Below the pieces are notes generated by a model. The model saw only the letters and a list, made by a program, of their open reading frames with translations. It did not search any database and had not been told where the DNA came from. This document shows positions 20,691 through 32,381 of a DNA stretch of 64,000 bases, piece after piece. A program made the position numbers and the translations under genes. The DNA is from Marsupella aquatica (taxonomy: Eukaryota > Marchantiophyta), in contig OZ316895.1 in assembly GCA_973895155.1 (NCBI GenBank), positions 248,001 through 312,000 on the forward strand, given 5' to 3'. Positions within the stretch are counted from its first letter, which is position 1. Each line of letters begins with the position of its first letter.

Positions 20691-22631
20691 AAACCCTACC
20701 CTCAGTAATTCGCTTGGTTAATTAGTTCACTTGGTTATGTAAGCTTGATGTTATTCAACAAGTTGGAAATGAAGAGTTTGGTTTGACTATTGACATGAGA
20801 AAGAATAAATGGAGGATGGTGAATGAAGTGGGTGTTACTATAGTTAGAACACTTTCAGTTTCATTGCATACACAGAGGAGATTCATTCACTTGTACTAAT
20901 ATGTTCATGCAATTCATGTAGCATTCTATACAATCCATGTAAAAACATTATAGAAATCCAAAGGTTTTTTACTTTCCTTTGGTATTCTTTTCTCCATAGT
21001 AACCAAAGGGTTTCTCATGTGCCCTTGGTATTCCTCTGTCCACAGTAACCAAAGAGTTTCTTACATTATCATGGTAATAAATGTTACAGAAGCCGAAGAG
21101 TTTCTTTCAAAAATTTGTCAATCCAAGAATTTGCTTGAAAACACTGATAAATCAATCAAATCCATAGATTATTCTCTTTAACCCCATTTCTACCCATGTC
21201 TTTGTTTATTTGAAGTGTTACTTTCCAGTTTACATTGTTTCTACAATTACAGGTCTAGTTGTTTTTCTTTGTTTTGTCTCAAACACAAATAGTTATGTTT
21301 GGTTCTTCTTCAATAATTAATTTTTGTTGTTTATGACCTATAGTGTTCATGTGCAGTGCTTCCAGGGATTTTGAAAGGAGCTTCCCATGCTTCTAGGGAT
21401 TTTGGAAGGATAGTTCTTGTTTATGACCTATAATGTTCATGTGCATGTGCTTTCAGGGATTTTGAAAGGAGCTTCCCATGCTTCTAGGGAGTTTGGAAGG
21501 AGCTTCCCATGGAGGTCTGTAAACACGTTACAGCCGGTTCCCTCTCCTGGAATGAAAGAAAGCTCTAAGTGTCGCTAGCTGCATGTGTTTAAGGTTTAGG
21601 GTAAGAATTTGGCAGGGATTATGTTGGGGAGATAAGTATGGACCAAGGCACTCAGGCTGACTTAACAAGATGTTGGGGCACTTGTGACTTATTTCCACCA
21701 AAAATCTTTTGAAATGAAATGCAAATCACTTGATCTGTTCAGCTCCAGTTTGGACCACATCTAGAGTGGTCAAAATTCTGGACCATAACATACAAGTCAT
21801 AAGCAATTCCTTCTCACTGCTGCCATGTAGGATTGGTAGACACCATGCTTGAATAGGCAGTGAGTTCTTGTAAAGCCAATTGCAATGTTTTCACTCATTC
21901 TATTAGAGAATTAAAACAAGAATATGGCCCCCAAAGTCTTGTAAGGCCACCTAGCTAAAATTTTGTGTAACAGACCTGGTCTAGTGAATGACTGTAACGT
22001 ACATTTAGTATCACAAGGCAATATGACCCACCATCTGCTCCTCAACCATAACTTGATCATATCAGAATTGATCAACTCTATTGTAGTCATGTCCAACTCA
22101 TAAAACTCGATGTGAAGCCTCGGGCCTCTGGACCGTGACTTTTTTAGGCGCAACCAGAGTTGAGGGTGAGGGTGTGAGATGAGTGGGCACAATGAATACT
22201 TTCCATACATGACTCTTACAGGAGGGCGTGCCTGAGTAATTGTGAAAGGGCCAAAGACTATGTTGACAAGTAAAAAATGACCAAAAAGAAGGTCGCAAGT
22301 TTGCCTCTAAACGATCAACGGAGATTCGGCTTCACTTTCAGGCGGTGCTTTCACTCGTTGTTGCGCATCTTCCGCCTGCCACATGGGATCTCAAGCAATA
22401 AGTGGTTGCTATGGGGAAAACTGCAGTATTATACTTCTGCATCGAACTAAGGTTTGATTCAATGATATACTGTGCAAGCAGATCGCTTTCTACTCAATGT
22501 GGTGACCATTACATGATTAGTGTCAACAAAATACTGCAGATTGTTTCATTACCTACAGTAGGTGTCTTACGGCGATTGCGCCCTACTGATTACTTTAGAT
22601 GTTTCATTCAGCACATGGCCAAGAGGGGAAA
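20691..22631. other. Intergenic AT-rich region with a 90-bp direct repeat at about 21326-21510
   Basis: No gene was recognised. A block starting TTATGACCTATARTGTTCATGTGCA and ending with CTTCCCATGCTTCTAGGGA is present at about 21331 and again at 21421, with an inner TTTTGAAAGGAGCTTCCCATG motif repeated further. The ORFs in this stretch look like chance. Confidence 0.5.
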
Positions 22632-25600
22632 TCACCGATATAGAAAGTGTATACACACCATTTTTTTCCAATCAATGGTGACCGTGAGAAAGATTAACGT
22701 GCCGGTTTGAACGACTAACCCGCAGTAAAATCCCAACCATAAACCCTGCAGACATGGTTCTTACAAACATCAAATAGCTCTCGATACGTATGAATACGAA
22801 CACTTCACAGCTTTGGATTGGCAAATATTTGGTGGCACTTCTCAGGCCTTGAAAATAAACAGAAAAGAGCCCCACAAATCAGTACTGTCGCATAGGTTTC
22901 CCATCACTCCAGACATTGCGAGAGGTCTATCGGGTGGACCTAAAAGGCGGTGGGTCATTCATGGATGCAATGTGAGAAGATTGAATTGGGCGAGACTTAC
23001 CAGGGCCCCGTACTGGAAATGAAAACCAAGCACAAAGGCTGCAGGCAACCCAACTACATAGTACGAGCCCAAGTTAACCCATGCGCCTGTCTCTTGCCAG
23101 CCGCATCCCCTCGCCACGCCTACAGAAATGTCAAAGGAAAGTATTCAGCACTCAAGATTGCTTGCTTACCGCTGAGCAAATTGTAGAATTTGTTATGTTT
23201 TGTGAGCCCTAAAAGATCGTTCATGTTTGGGTCACACCAGATAGATTCTACATCGCTGGCCTTGTCGCAGAGCTTAGCTTTCAGAATATAACAGTTCTCT
23301 TAGAAGGAATATCCGACTCTTAAGTTCAATGATTCTCGTCCATGGACGTTTGAAGGTAAATTTAGGTTCCCTTTGTTTCACGGACTCGGTCGAATTTACA
23401 AGGCGACTACACATGCAGTACAGCGAACCAATTAATCAAAATTAAGTCTGCCAGGGCCACTTCATTGGAACGTAAACAATGGAGAAATCAGAGGGGACAA
23501 AAACAGAGTAAGTAGCGGGGAAATTACAAAAACAGATGTACCCACCTGAGAGGACGCCCTGGATGCCATCCAAGAAGGCTGCAATAGCAATTAAGGGTAT
23601 GACTTTAGCTACAGCCTGTACCACCATTGTATCGTCAGTGAAAGCTTTTCCCCAGACATTGCGGACGAGGCATTCACTCGTGGCAATGAGGAAAGAGACA
23701 GCGACAGCGATATAGACAACAACTTTGACAGCGAACTTCGCTGCGGCCGGTCGGTCTGCTCCAAGTTCGTTGGACACTCGTGTGCTGCAGACGATAGTAA
23801 ATTTGCACAACTGAATTTATTTCTTAGAACGAAAGAACAATTGCGAATAAGAAATCGTCAAGGCTCTCACATAAAACTGCCCAAGGCTACCAATAAAATG
23901 TGATGGAAAACTTCTCCCCCAGACTATATGCCGTTGCCAATGACATCATAGGTCGCTTTGAACATTAGATCGTTTTGATTGTTAGATCAACGTGAGGAAC
24001 TTGTTCCTACAATTTCTAAAGAAAATGAGAGAGAGGTTTAGGGTTTAGGGTTTAGGGTTTAGGGTATGTGCACTGTTACCTTACAGCACCGCTTAAGCCC
24101 ATTGGGATCATGTATGTAAGTGCTCCAGTGGTCAGACTGGACAACCGTTGATTTATCACACTTATTGTGTCAGTATGAGAAGTTGCAACTTCAGTGCTCT
24201 GCAACTTGAACATGAGAGACAAGAAACTAGACCCACAGTTCGAGAGTATCCCATTTCAATGCACAGCCACAACTCAAAACTACAGAAAGTTACATAATTC
24301 AAAACTCAGTATAATACAGAAATCGTAAATAGAAAGTGAAGTGTTAGGATGGCTTGCATCGAATCGTTCATATACTTTCATATCCTTACCAGATCGAAAG
24401 TAGAGAAACCTGGAGTTGGGGGTTCGGCATATATCCAGCTAACAAGACCAAGACTTCAAACGCCCAATACTCTAAACTGCCACATCAAAAGCCGTGACTC
24501 CACACAAAGTACCCGGTCAGTAAACTAACTTCCAGCACGGTCGTGGTTGCAAATTTGATCTATGACATTCAATGCTCCAAACAAGTAATTGAATTCTAAG
24601 AGTTCTGATCTGCTAGACCCTATTTCAAAGTATCTCAGTTCTCTATTAGGTTTCCAACGAGTTATTAGGGAGAGAGTTCACTTAAGATGGACATCAAGTT
24701 AGCAGACGTTATGGTCAAATTCAACCAGCCATCTCGCTTCTGTCCACCGCATTCTCCGATTATATACCCTATAGAATTTAGATCTCGTCATTCATACTCC
24801 TCACTTCTACTCTCTGGCTTGAATTTAAACGTGTAACCCTAAACGCATTGATAAGCAGTGATCTGAAAGGACCCTTGGACAAATTGTACGAGCACTCACC
24901 AGACCATAGCAACGGAGGGTATTGCAAGCTTTAAAAAAATGGTGATTGCTCCGAAAGCCTCTTTGCTCAGCCCTTTCCATGTTTCCTCGAACTCATTGGA
25001 GAAGTAGAGGTAAAGGAGTAACAGGACAAGATTGACGTAGACGGCGATGGTACCGGCAAGCGCTCCTCCATGGAATCCCAGCCCCAGTTTAAACACGAGC
25101 AAGTAGCAAGTGGGAATGTGGGCAAGCACTGTCAGCACAGAGCATAACATAATTGGAAACACTGAGCTTTGTGCTTGCAGAAATTTCGAAATAGGCTGAC
25201 TTATGGCACTTGCGAAGAGACTGGGAGATAGCCAACCGAAGTACACTCCTGCCATTCTCGCAATGTCCGGATCCTGGCCTAGAGCTGAGAGGACTTTCTC
25301 CATGTTCAACCACACGAATGAAATCGGAACACAGACAGCAAGGAGCACGAGTATGGCAGCTTGAACGTAGACGCCAAGCAGGTGATAGTTTTTGGCGCCA
25401 TAGGCTTGTCCGCACAACGTCTCTAGGCCAGTCGATAAGCCAGTCTGCAATGCAATTCCAGGCACGACAGCAGTTGCCACTTCAGTGGTCACCCCATGCA
25501 GGAGCTCGGTGCCAGCTCTGTTCACCTCTTTTCTGTCTTTCGGCTTCTTGTCTCTCACGTGTACTCTGTCCCAATTCAATTATAGTCAATGTAATTTAAT

Positions 25601-26532
25601 TTTGTGGGTGTCGGAGTCGAATCTGTGTTCACAACACAAATTCTCCCTCGTTCACGAAATTCTCTCATGTCATTGCAATCGAAGAAACTAGGGTTCTGAT
25701 TTTCTTAGAGTCTCGAGAAATTTTCTGCTGCTGGATGACTTGGACCCTCAATTCTTTCTTTCAATGTCTCTCGTATTTTGAGTTACACATTAGAAGTTCC
25801 GATACGATCACATTCATGGAAAGAATTTGTGGTTAGTTCATCATCTTGTCACTGGAAGCGATTCACTATGCGATACTTAATCAAACTTTTTGCATTACCT
25901 GTCAAGCGATAAAATACATTCAAGAATTCGCAAACATGACTAGGCTCTATAAAAGCTCTACAATAGATCATCCAGTTCACGATTTGTGCCGTACACTCAG
26001 TCAAGCAAGAGCCAGGCGACCAAATTTATAATCAGAGACGACCATAAACTTATTGTCTCTGGATGAGGGGATAGACGTTACAAACTATTTCGACATTACA
26101 TTTACACTTAACATAAATTGTTTCCTTTTGCTGTTTTGAGCACCGGTAAATTTTGCAAAGTGGGAGTCGTTAAGTTTCTAAATCACCTATCAATCAAGAG
26201 ACTTCAGAGTGGACGCGTGCGGGCTCAGCAGCACCTACCAGAACAGTGAAGCCAGTCACACTGGCGAAGGAGGTCGCAAGAGTAGCACTCGACAGCTGGA
26301 GCACTCCAAGGTGACCAACGAACATACTCGATATAACCCAGATGGAATATTGCATAAGATTGGAAATCACCAGATATCCAGCCAGGTCAAATTGTTTTCT
26401 AACTTCTATCCACACTCCAGCATTCCCGGTTTGATTTACGACAACATCACTGGAGGTGGTCTCGTAGCCACCATTTTCATCATCGGAGTCAGGTAGAAGA
26501 GGCTTCGTAATGGAACCCATGTTTCCCAGCAA
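22632..26532 (-). CDS. MATE-family (DTX-type) efflux transporter, seven exons, 484 aa
   Basis: Exons on the minus strand: 26239-26532, 24900-25444, 24390-24476, 24080-24136, 23546-23784, 23001-23119 and 22632-22745. All introns are GT/AG, phases agree, and the total of 1455 nt gives 484 codons plus stop, a normal MATE length. Family motifs in order: [22 protein letters not shown] (the [11 protein letters not shown] signature), [31 protein letters not shown], a [17 protein letters not shown] block across the exon 2/3 junction, [28 protein letters not shown] across exons 4/5, a [20 protein letters not shown] block and a final [10 protein letters not shown] membrane segment. About twelve hydrophobic segments are expected. 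These proteins export organic cations, flavonoids or other small molecules in exchange for H+ or Na+; the substrate here is unknown. A second start at 26520 would remove four residues. Confidence 0.9.
24037..24064 (+). repeat. Four perfect TTTAGGG units inside a MATE intron
   Basis: This is a short interstitial run of the plant telomere unit. On the minus strand, the gene's sense strand, it reads as CCCTAAA repeats starting 16 nt after the 5' splice site of intron 4. Short telo-box motifs of this type occur in plant promoters and introns. It also fits repair of a break with telomerase-like addition. Confidence 0.85.
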
Positions 26533-28387
26533 GCGCTACAGAGAGTCGCTGTACCACCGATTCCCCAGACCCAGCTCTAGTCCAGAGCTCAAGGAACGCA
26601 ACCCAGCTGCAAATATCAACCGCTTTACTGGTGAGTTTCGAACCCCATGCAAACTCACCAAGCTAGCGACTTTCCAATCCAACTTTGAAGACTAGGTCTA
26701 CTTCTCTGGGAAACATGTCGTGGAAACTCACAGCCGATACTCAATGACAGCTCTTGCTCTATCCAGAAAGACCTTGCTCAATTGTCAAGAAGCTTGTGTC
26801 GCAAATAAAATACTCTCTCTCGACCGACGTCATGAGTTGAAACCCGTGTCTCAATTCTACTCTCATATCATAAAATACAGTAGGAGGATAATTTGATATC
26901 TGTGCAATTATCTGTGAGTGCTTTCATCTTCCGGGATTCTTCCTTTGGCTGGAAGAATAATGGGAAGGAAGTTCGGTCATCCGGTGTGACACTGTGACCC
27001 CAACCAACCATTCAGCACCACTCAGCAACGCTGAAAAACACCAGTCATCCTTTGCACGACTCTGACACTCTGCATTAAAAGACTTGGACCTGCCACCGAC
27101 TCCAATGCTACCCCAATACAGTACCGTAGGTTGCCACTCACCCGAAACTTTGATAGAAAACAGGCGGTCAGATGATTTGGGTTTATTAAAGAAGTATTAA
27201 GGACATTTTCACTGGAGACAGGCTTCACTTCTGATTTCGATCCAGAGCAATCCGATGCACGATGATAAATCGAAAAATCTTAAACCACATTGGCCACGGA
27301 CGACAGACCGGTTACAAACTTGCCAAGAACCATTGAACTGTGGAATTGTACTGCTATCATTGAATGCTGATGGTATGGACACGTAAAGATAACTGGCCTG
27401 CCATCCAGGACACAGTCTATAGATATGCCCAGGCACGTAATAGCTCACTTAGACTGTCGGACTATGCTACTCTCGTCACGCCGTGCTCAAGCTCAACTTG
27501 GACCGATAGCATTACATCACTTGGCTACAAGACTATCATCTACAGTAGTTTGTCTAACACTATTACCATCCCAATCATGTGCTCCATAATTTACTATGAT
27601 AAAACCATGTATCGCTGCAAATGTCACTTGGATGGGTGGTAGTTTACTGCAAACGTAGATGTTACTGTCCTTACAGGACAATGTCACTCACCACGTAGGT
27701 GGCCCAAATCACACATAGGTTGCATCCCAGTGGCCAAGCATCTGATAGCTTCAGGACTTCACATAGGGCCGCGGAAAGACATCCACTGGATAGTGGCAAC
27801 ATAGGGCAGGGGCAACATCGACACATTTGACAATGACAAAAGAGGCAAAATGTGCCACACAAGTTTCATCATATAGCCTCCTCCCTTGCTTTTGAGATAT
27901 TTGAGAGACTTTATCATAAGTTTGATGGGCTTCTTTGACAAATAGTCTGACAAACAGCTTGAGATGTTCATGGATGGGTGGGTTCTATGGGACCACATAC
28001 CATTATCTATTTTGATCACACACTTTTGTCAGTGAATTTCAGTGACATTACAAAGTGTCAGTGAATTTCAGTGACATTACAAAGTGCTCAAGCTCAGGCA
28101 ATCTATAGTCTATTTCTTGCCATGGGTGCTAATTTGCTTCTGCAGAGGCTTGCCTCCTTAGAGGACATCCATGTTCCACTTGCATATTTAGTTACAACAC
28201 TAGATGTGGCTGTTAGCTCATCACACTATTGCACTGGTAGCTATTTTCCCCTTTTTCCTCTTTCTTGAATTTTGGGTTTGTATTTGCCTATTCTATGTTG
28301 TTTAATTTTTTCATTTTTGGACATCGTTTGCTTAGTACCCTTCATCGTACTTTGTTTGGGCATTTTTATAAATATGAATTATATAAA
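26533..28387. other. Upstream region of the MATE gene and intergenic DNA; 29-bp perfect tandem pair at 28028-28085
   Basis: The first several hundred bases should hold the MATE promoter, but I see no clear TATA signal. A 29-bp unit (GTCAGTGAATTTCAGTGACA...) is repeated twice without change at 28028-28056 and 28057-28085. No gene was recognised. Confidence 0.45.
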
Positions 28388-28945
28388 TCCCGTTGGTGAT
28401 GGCCCAGGGAACGATCTAAATTCTTTGTCCAAATGGTTCTTCCGAGAGTCCACCTTGGTTTTATTGCCCATCGGCAATCCAAAGTACCTCAATCACTCTT
28501 GGGGTCAAATTGAACACCCTCTTGTAGATGTTGGTTGCTTCTGACTCGTAGTCCCACAAGCCTACAAATTCCAACAAGTCCAAATTCGTCACCTATTGTT
28601 TCATCCATGGTAACCGATAAAGGTTTCCAAGCTGGACCCGGCCATGAAACCCTGATATTTGCGGGATTGGATTACTGTGAAATAGGTATCCTTGTCCCCA
28701 CAAAATACAATTGGACCTCCTTTGGCAAGACACCCGCCCAACCTGTCCAATTGTTGTTCTAAGTGGGGATGGCCCTGGCCAAATTGACCTCCAGTTGTCT
28801 GGCTCCCTCCGGCTTCTTCCTTCCGGCCTCAACAGTCTTTTTTGGTGTCGCTGATCTGGTCCTTTTTTTCAGAGTGGCCTCATCATTTGAAGCTCCCTTC
28901 CTCTTCATGCTGGCCGCCTTCAATGATTCTCTTTTCATCTTTTAG
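28388..28945 (-). pseudogene. Decayed fragment of a Y-like element ORF
   Basis: Both strands show shadows of the Y ORF. In antisense translation there are GDGPGNDLNSL and STLVLLPIGNP, the same shadow peptides that the Y copies give. The sense (minus) frames give pieces like KRTRSA, AIPT, WTGWAGVLPKEVQLYF and LPWM, which match residues about 110-310 of the Y protein. Stops and frameshifts are frequent, and the ends cannot be placed. This is a far older member of the same family, which shows that the family has been active in this genome over a long time. Confidence 0.65.
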
Positions 28946-29144
28946 GATAGATTCCCTTCCCAATGCACTTTGCAGCTGACAATCAGAATGCACTTGTTCA
29001 CTCTCGTGCGCACTATAGCTTGTTCAAAGTCACTGTCTATTGTCTGCAAAAAAAATGTACAGGTATATTAGAAAATTACACAAGAGCAAAGTCTCTACAA
29101 AAACATGTTATACTTCAAGGAGACCCCATTCACACCAAAAAAAA

Positions 29145-29489
29145 TGTTAGATATTGCTCTAGTCTTGTAGCTCATGAGCTAACCACAGTTAGTCTAACTC
29201 GGGTTAAGATTTAGCTAATGTTAGCGGTAGTGCTGTTGTGCATATAGCCAGGGCTGATGCCAGACCCTGGGTGGAACTTAGGCTCATTGTTACGGAGCTA
29301 GTTGAGAGATAGGGAGAGCTTGTGCTGTGGATGCTTGGTATGACCGGTCGGTCTAGAGTGCAGTAAAGCTCTTGTGTGTTCCCGTGGACGTAGCCTCATG
29401 TGGAGGTGAACCACACATCTCTCTGTGTCGACTCTTGTACGTTGGATGGTTCATGGGCTTGCAGTTGTGAATGTTGTCTATGCTTAACA
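29145..29489 (+). repeat. Solo LTR of the Copia family, plus orientation, TSD AAAAA
   Basis: It starts TGTTAGATATTGC and ends TGTCTATGCTTAACA. It is the reverse complement of the LTR of the Copia element at 35253-41721 in its conserved parts (GTGTTCCCGTGGACGTAGCC, GGAGGTGAACCAC, GGATGGTTCATGGGCTTG). AAAAA flanks both ends (29140-29144 and 29490-29494). The TSD is of low complexity, so its support is weaker than for the other copies. Confidence 0.85.
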
Positions 29490-29494
29490 AAAAA

Positions 29495-32366
29495 TACTTA
29501 CCTCATTCTGTGTGGCAATGGACCAGGCTATACATATGCAGAATTGAGTATGGATGGATATTGTGCATTCTCTTTCCCTTTAGCCTTTGAGGGTTGTTTA
29601 GCTATTCCTTTGTCTCAATCCCCGTCTCAATCTCAATCCACTCTCCATATCGAGAGTCAAATGCCAATCCAGTTAGTCTTCAAAACTGTGTGCAAATTGA
29701 TCTTCACTACTTTCTTGAGAATTTTGATCATTGCGTTCCACCGAGGACAAATCTATTCTTGAATTTTCCCCCAATCATGGATAGATTCTTTGCATTGCTA
29801 GATTTCTTTGAAACCAACTTGCTAAATAAGCACACTCGTGTTCAGAAATTGTGAAATGTTTTCAACTTGTATACCACACTATAACCATTCATGATAGCCC
29901 AAGAATCCAAATGCAGTGGTCAAATTTGTCAAAATTATTGAAACATTTGCCCTTGCAAATTCGAGCTGCCTTTGCTTCCACTGCCAACAATGGAAGACGC
30001 TTCCACTGTATTCTTCACGGTGAAGACAATTGTCAATCAAAGTGGATACACAAGGATTCACAAGAAATGGAGGTCTACGGGAACCGGGAGGTCTTGATTA
30101 ACTGCTTACACACCGTCGTGTGGGCCCTTAGAGTATCCTGACAACATTTTGAATCCATGAGCTACTGCGTCTCCTCCATCGGCCCGATCTATCCCATGGT
30201 GGTAAGCTCTCACATTTGGGAATGTCAACTTCACACCGATCGCTCTGTGCCAAAGATGCGCGCACAGTGGCATCATCCTCTCCAACAACTGACATCCCTA
30301 CTTGCACCTTGACCACTCTATAGTGCCCTAGAGAGAGCATGCAAATGTTGACAAAACCACACTATTCCTGGGACTATTCCTAAACCCTAGTACAATCTAT
30401 TCAACCCAAAGCTCATGACCAACAAAAATTGTCCTGACAGAATGTGAGACAATGAACATCTGGAGCATGTTCTATGAGGACGTGTTAGCAATAAACATAT
30501 GAAGACATTTCTGGTTTTGCATTTAAACATCCTTGGTCGTCGCAGTCTCAGCCGACCCTAAACCATACAATGAACATGACGGTCAAGTTGCTTGTGCTCA
30601 CAGTTTAGGTAGATTGTAGTCTGTCACAGTACACGGTGATGCGGTGAACTGTATTCACAGTTCCAGTAGTGCAAAATACAGGGGAATACATGTGCTTTCT
30701 GTATGAAAGTGTAGATGGGGTTGATTAGGTAAGAAATAGACTTTGGGAGTCAAGCGAGGCAGAAGGAGTCAGAAGGGGGTCGATTAATCATATACCTTGC
30801 AGAAATGAAAGCCTTAAGGCTTTATGATGACCCTCATCAAACCAGTCAGATGAACAAGATGGAAGGGAAAGAAGAAAAGAAGAAATTGAGCTGGATTGCG
30901 GCCGGGGTACCAAATTAAAAAAAACTGGGTGGGAGGTGGGGGATGGGCAAGGAGGGTAAAAGAAATTGCGATAATTTCAAAGTACGTTATGTTTCTCTGA
31001 GCTTTTGTTGAACTAATCAGTTCCCATTTGTTGACTAACGTTTGTGAGGGTTTAGGTTCTGAGGTACATATTTCCTAATTACTGAAATTTTGTATGTTTC
31101 GGGGGAATGGATCTTAGTCTAGTAGTGAGGCAATGTGGTATAGTTCTTTTTAGATGAATTGCATAATTAGAAAATCACGCAAGGAGGATAGGCAATAGAA
31201 ATACAGAGACACAAACCATGATTCATTTTGCCTTCATGTGTGACAACATTATAAGGTTTTGGAAGGGATATCTAGTATACTCCTTGAATTGGGCACCTTG
31301 TTGATATGGTAAACTGTGTATAAGTGCAACATGGATAAGTGCATTATGTGGCTTGGTGCAGGCCAACTATGTCTTCCCCTAAAATCACAAGAATTATCTT
31401 TGTCAATATGCCAAATGCACTTTGCATAAGTGCAGTTAAATTCTCACTGAACCTCGGGGCTCACTATATGGAGGCCTCCCCCATCACCTGCGACGTGTTC
31501 AGGCTTGGAACCCCTAAAGTGTAAGTAAATTTGGAATATTCTCCAAAATTGATTAAAAGACTCTAATGTTCTTATAAGTCCTCAAAATAGATTTAAAAGA
31601 CCATATTGTTATTGTGAGAAAATTCTTAAATGTTCCCTTAGAACTAATAAAACGTTAAGAATTTATAAAATAACCATATCCTTGGTTACACATGATGTGT
31701 CATTTTTGTGGAAGTGAAACACTCAAGCACTAAATGAGAAAATGTTTTCAACAAAATAACAATACATAAGTGCATTTCTGTCTATAAGTGTACATATGCA
31801 TTTATCAATTACTGGAATACATACATAAGAAGCATTTATCGACAAGTGCAACAAACAACCACATAAAGTACTTTCATGCACTTATCCAGATGACATGTGC
31901 AATATAGGGCTCGGGGTAGTAGAAGTCTGATGTGAGTGACCAGACAACATAACTGGGAAGTGCATAAGTGATTTTCCCATGCATTTCTTAGATAGTGCAG
32001 ATTGTGTACATCTGGATAAGTGCATAGTGCATTCCATGGATAAGTGCTGGCTGGTGGTGTGTGCCCCTGAGCCTGCACTTAGACATGATTCATTTGTACT
32101 GTCAAAGCATCATCCCACCTTCCCTACTGTCAAAATAAAAATGATTGGGCCTCCCCCAAATCCCAAGAGTCCCTGATTTATTTTCTGTATTTTACGAAAG
32201 AGTTAAATCATGAGTGCCTCAAGGGTCTACCAGGGAAAAAGTGTGGACCCACCTAATTTTTACTTATGAATAATATTAAAATTATGCAAAGCCTTGGATC
32301 TTTCCTGATCTTAAGGACAGCCATTAGATCTTCACAGATCAGGCAAACCCAACTGTAGCTAAAGTA
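29495..32366. other. Gene-free DNA; cluster of ATAAGTGCA-type words at 31315-32060
   Basis: I see no conserved coding sequence. Between about 31315 and 32060 the word ATAAGTGCA or a one-base variant recurs about nine times, on both strands (for example at 31320, 31334, 31425, 31765, 32014 and 32040). The surrounding sequence is AT-rich. The remaining ORFs are short and without family features. Confidence 0.4.
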
Positions 32367-32381
32367 GGTTTTGGCAAACTT
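32367..32381. repeat. Left target-site duplication of the LINE (GGTTTTGGCAAACTT)
   Basis: The same 15 bases occur at 48244-48258, just beyond the 5' end of the LINE. Here they lead directly into a run of T, the poly(A) tail of a minus-strand insertion. The last two T may belong to either the duplication or the tail. Confidence 0.85.
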
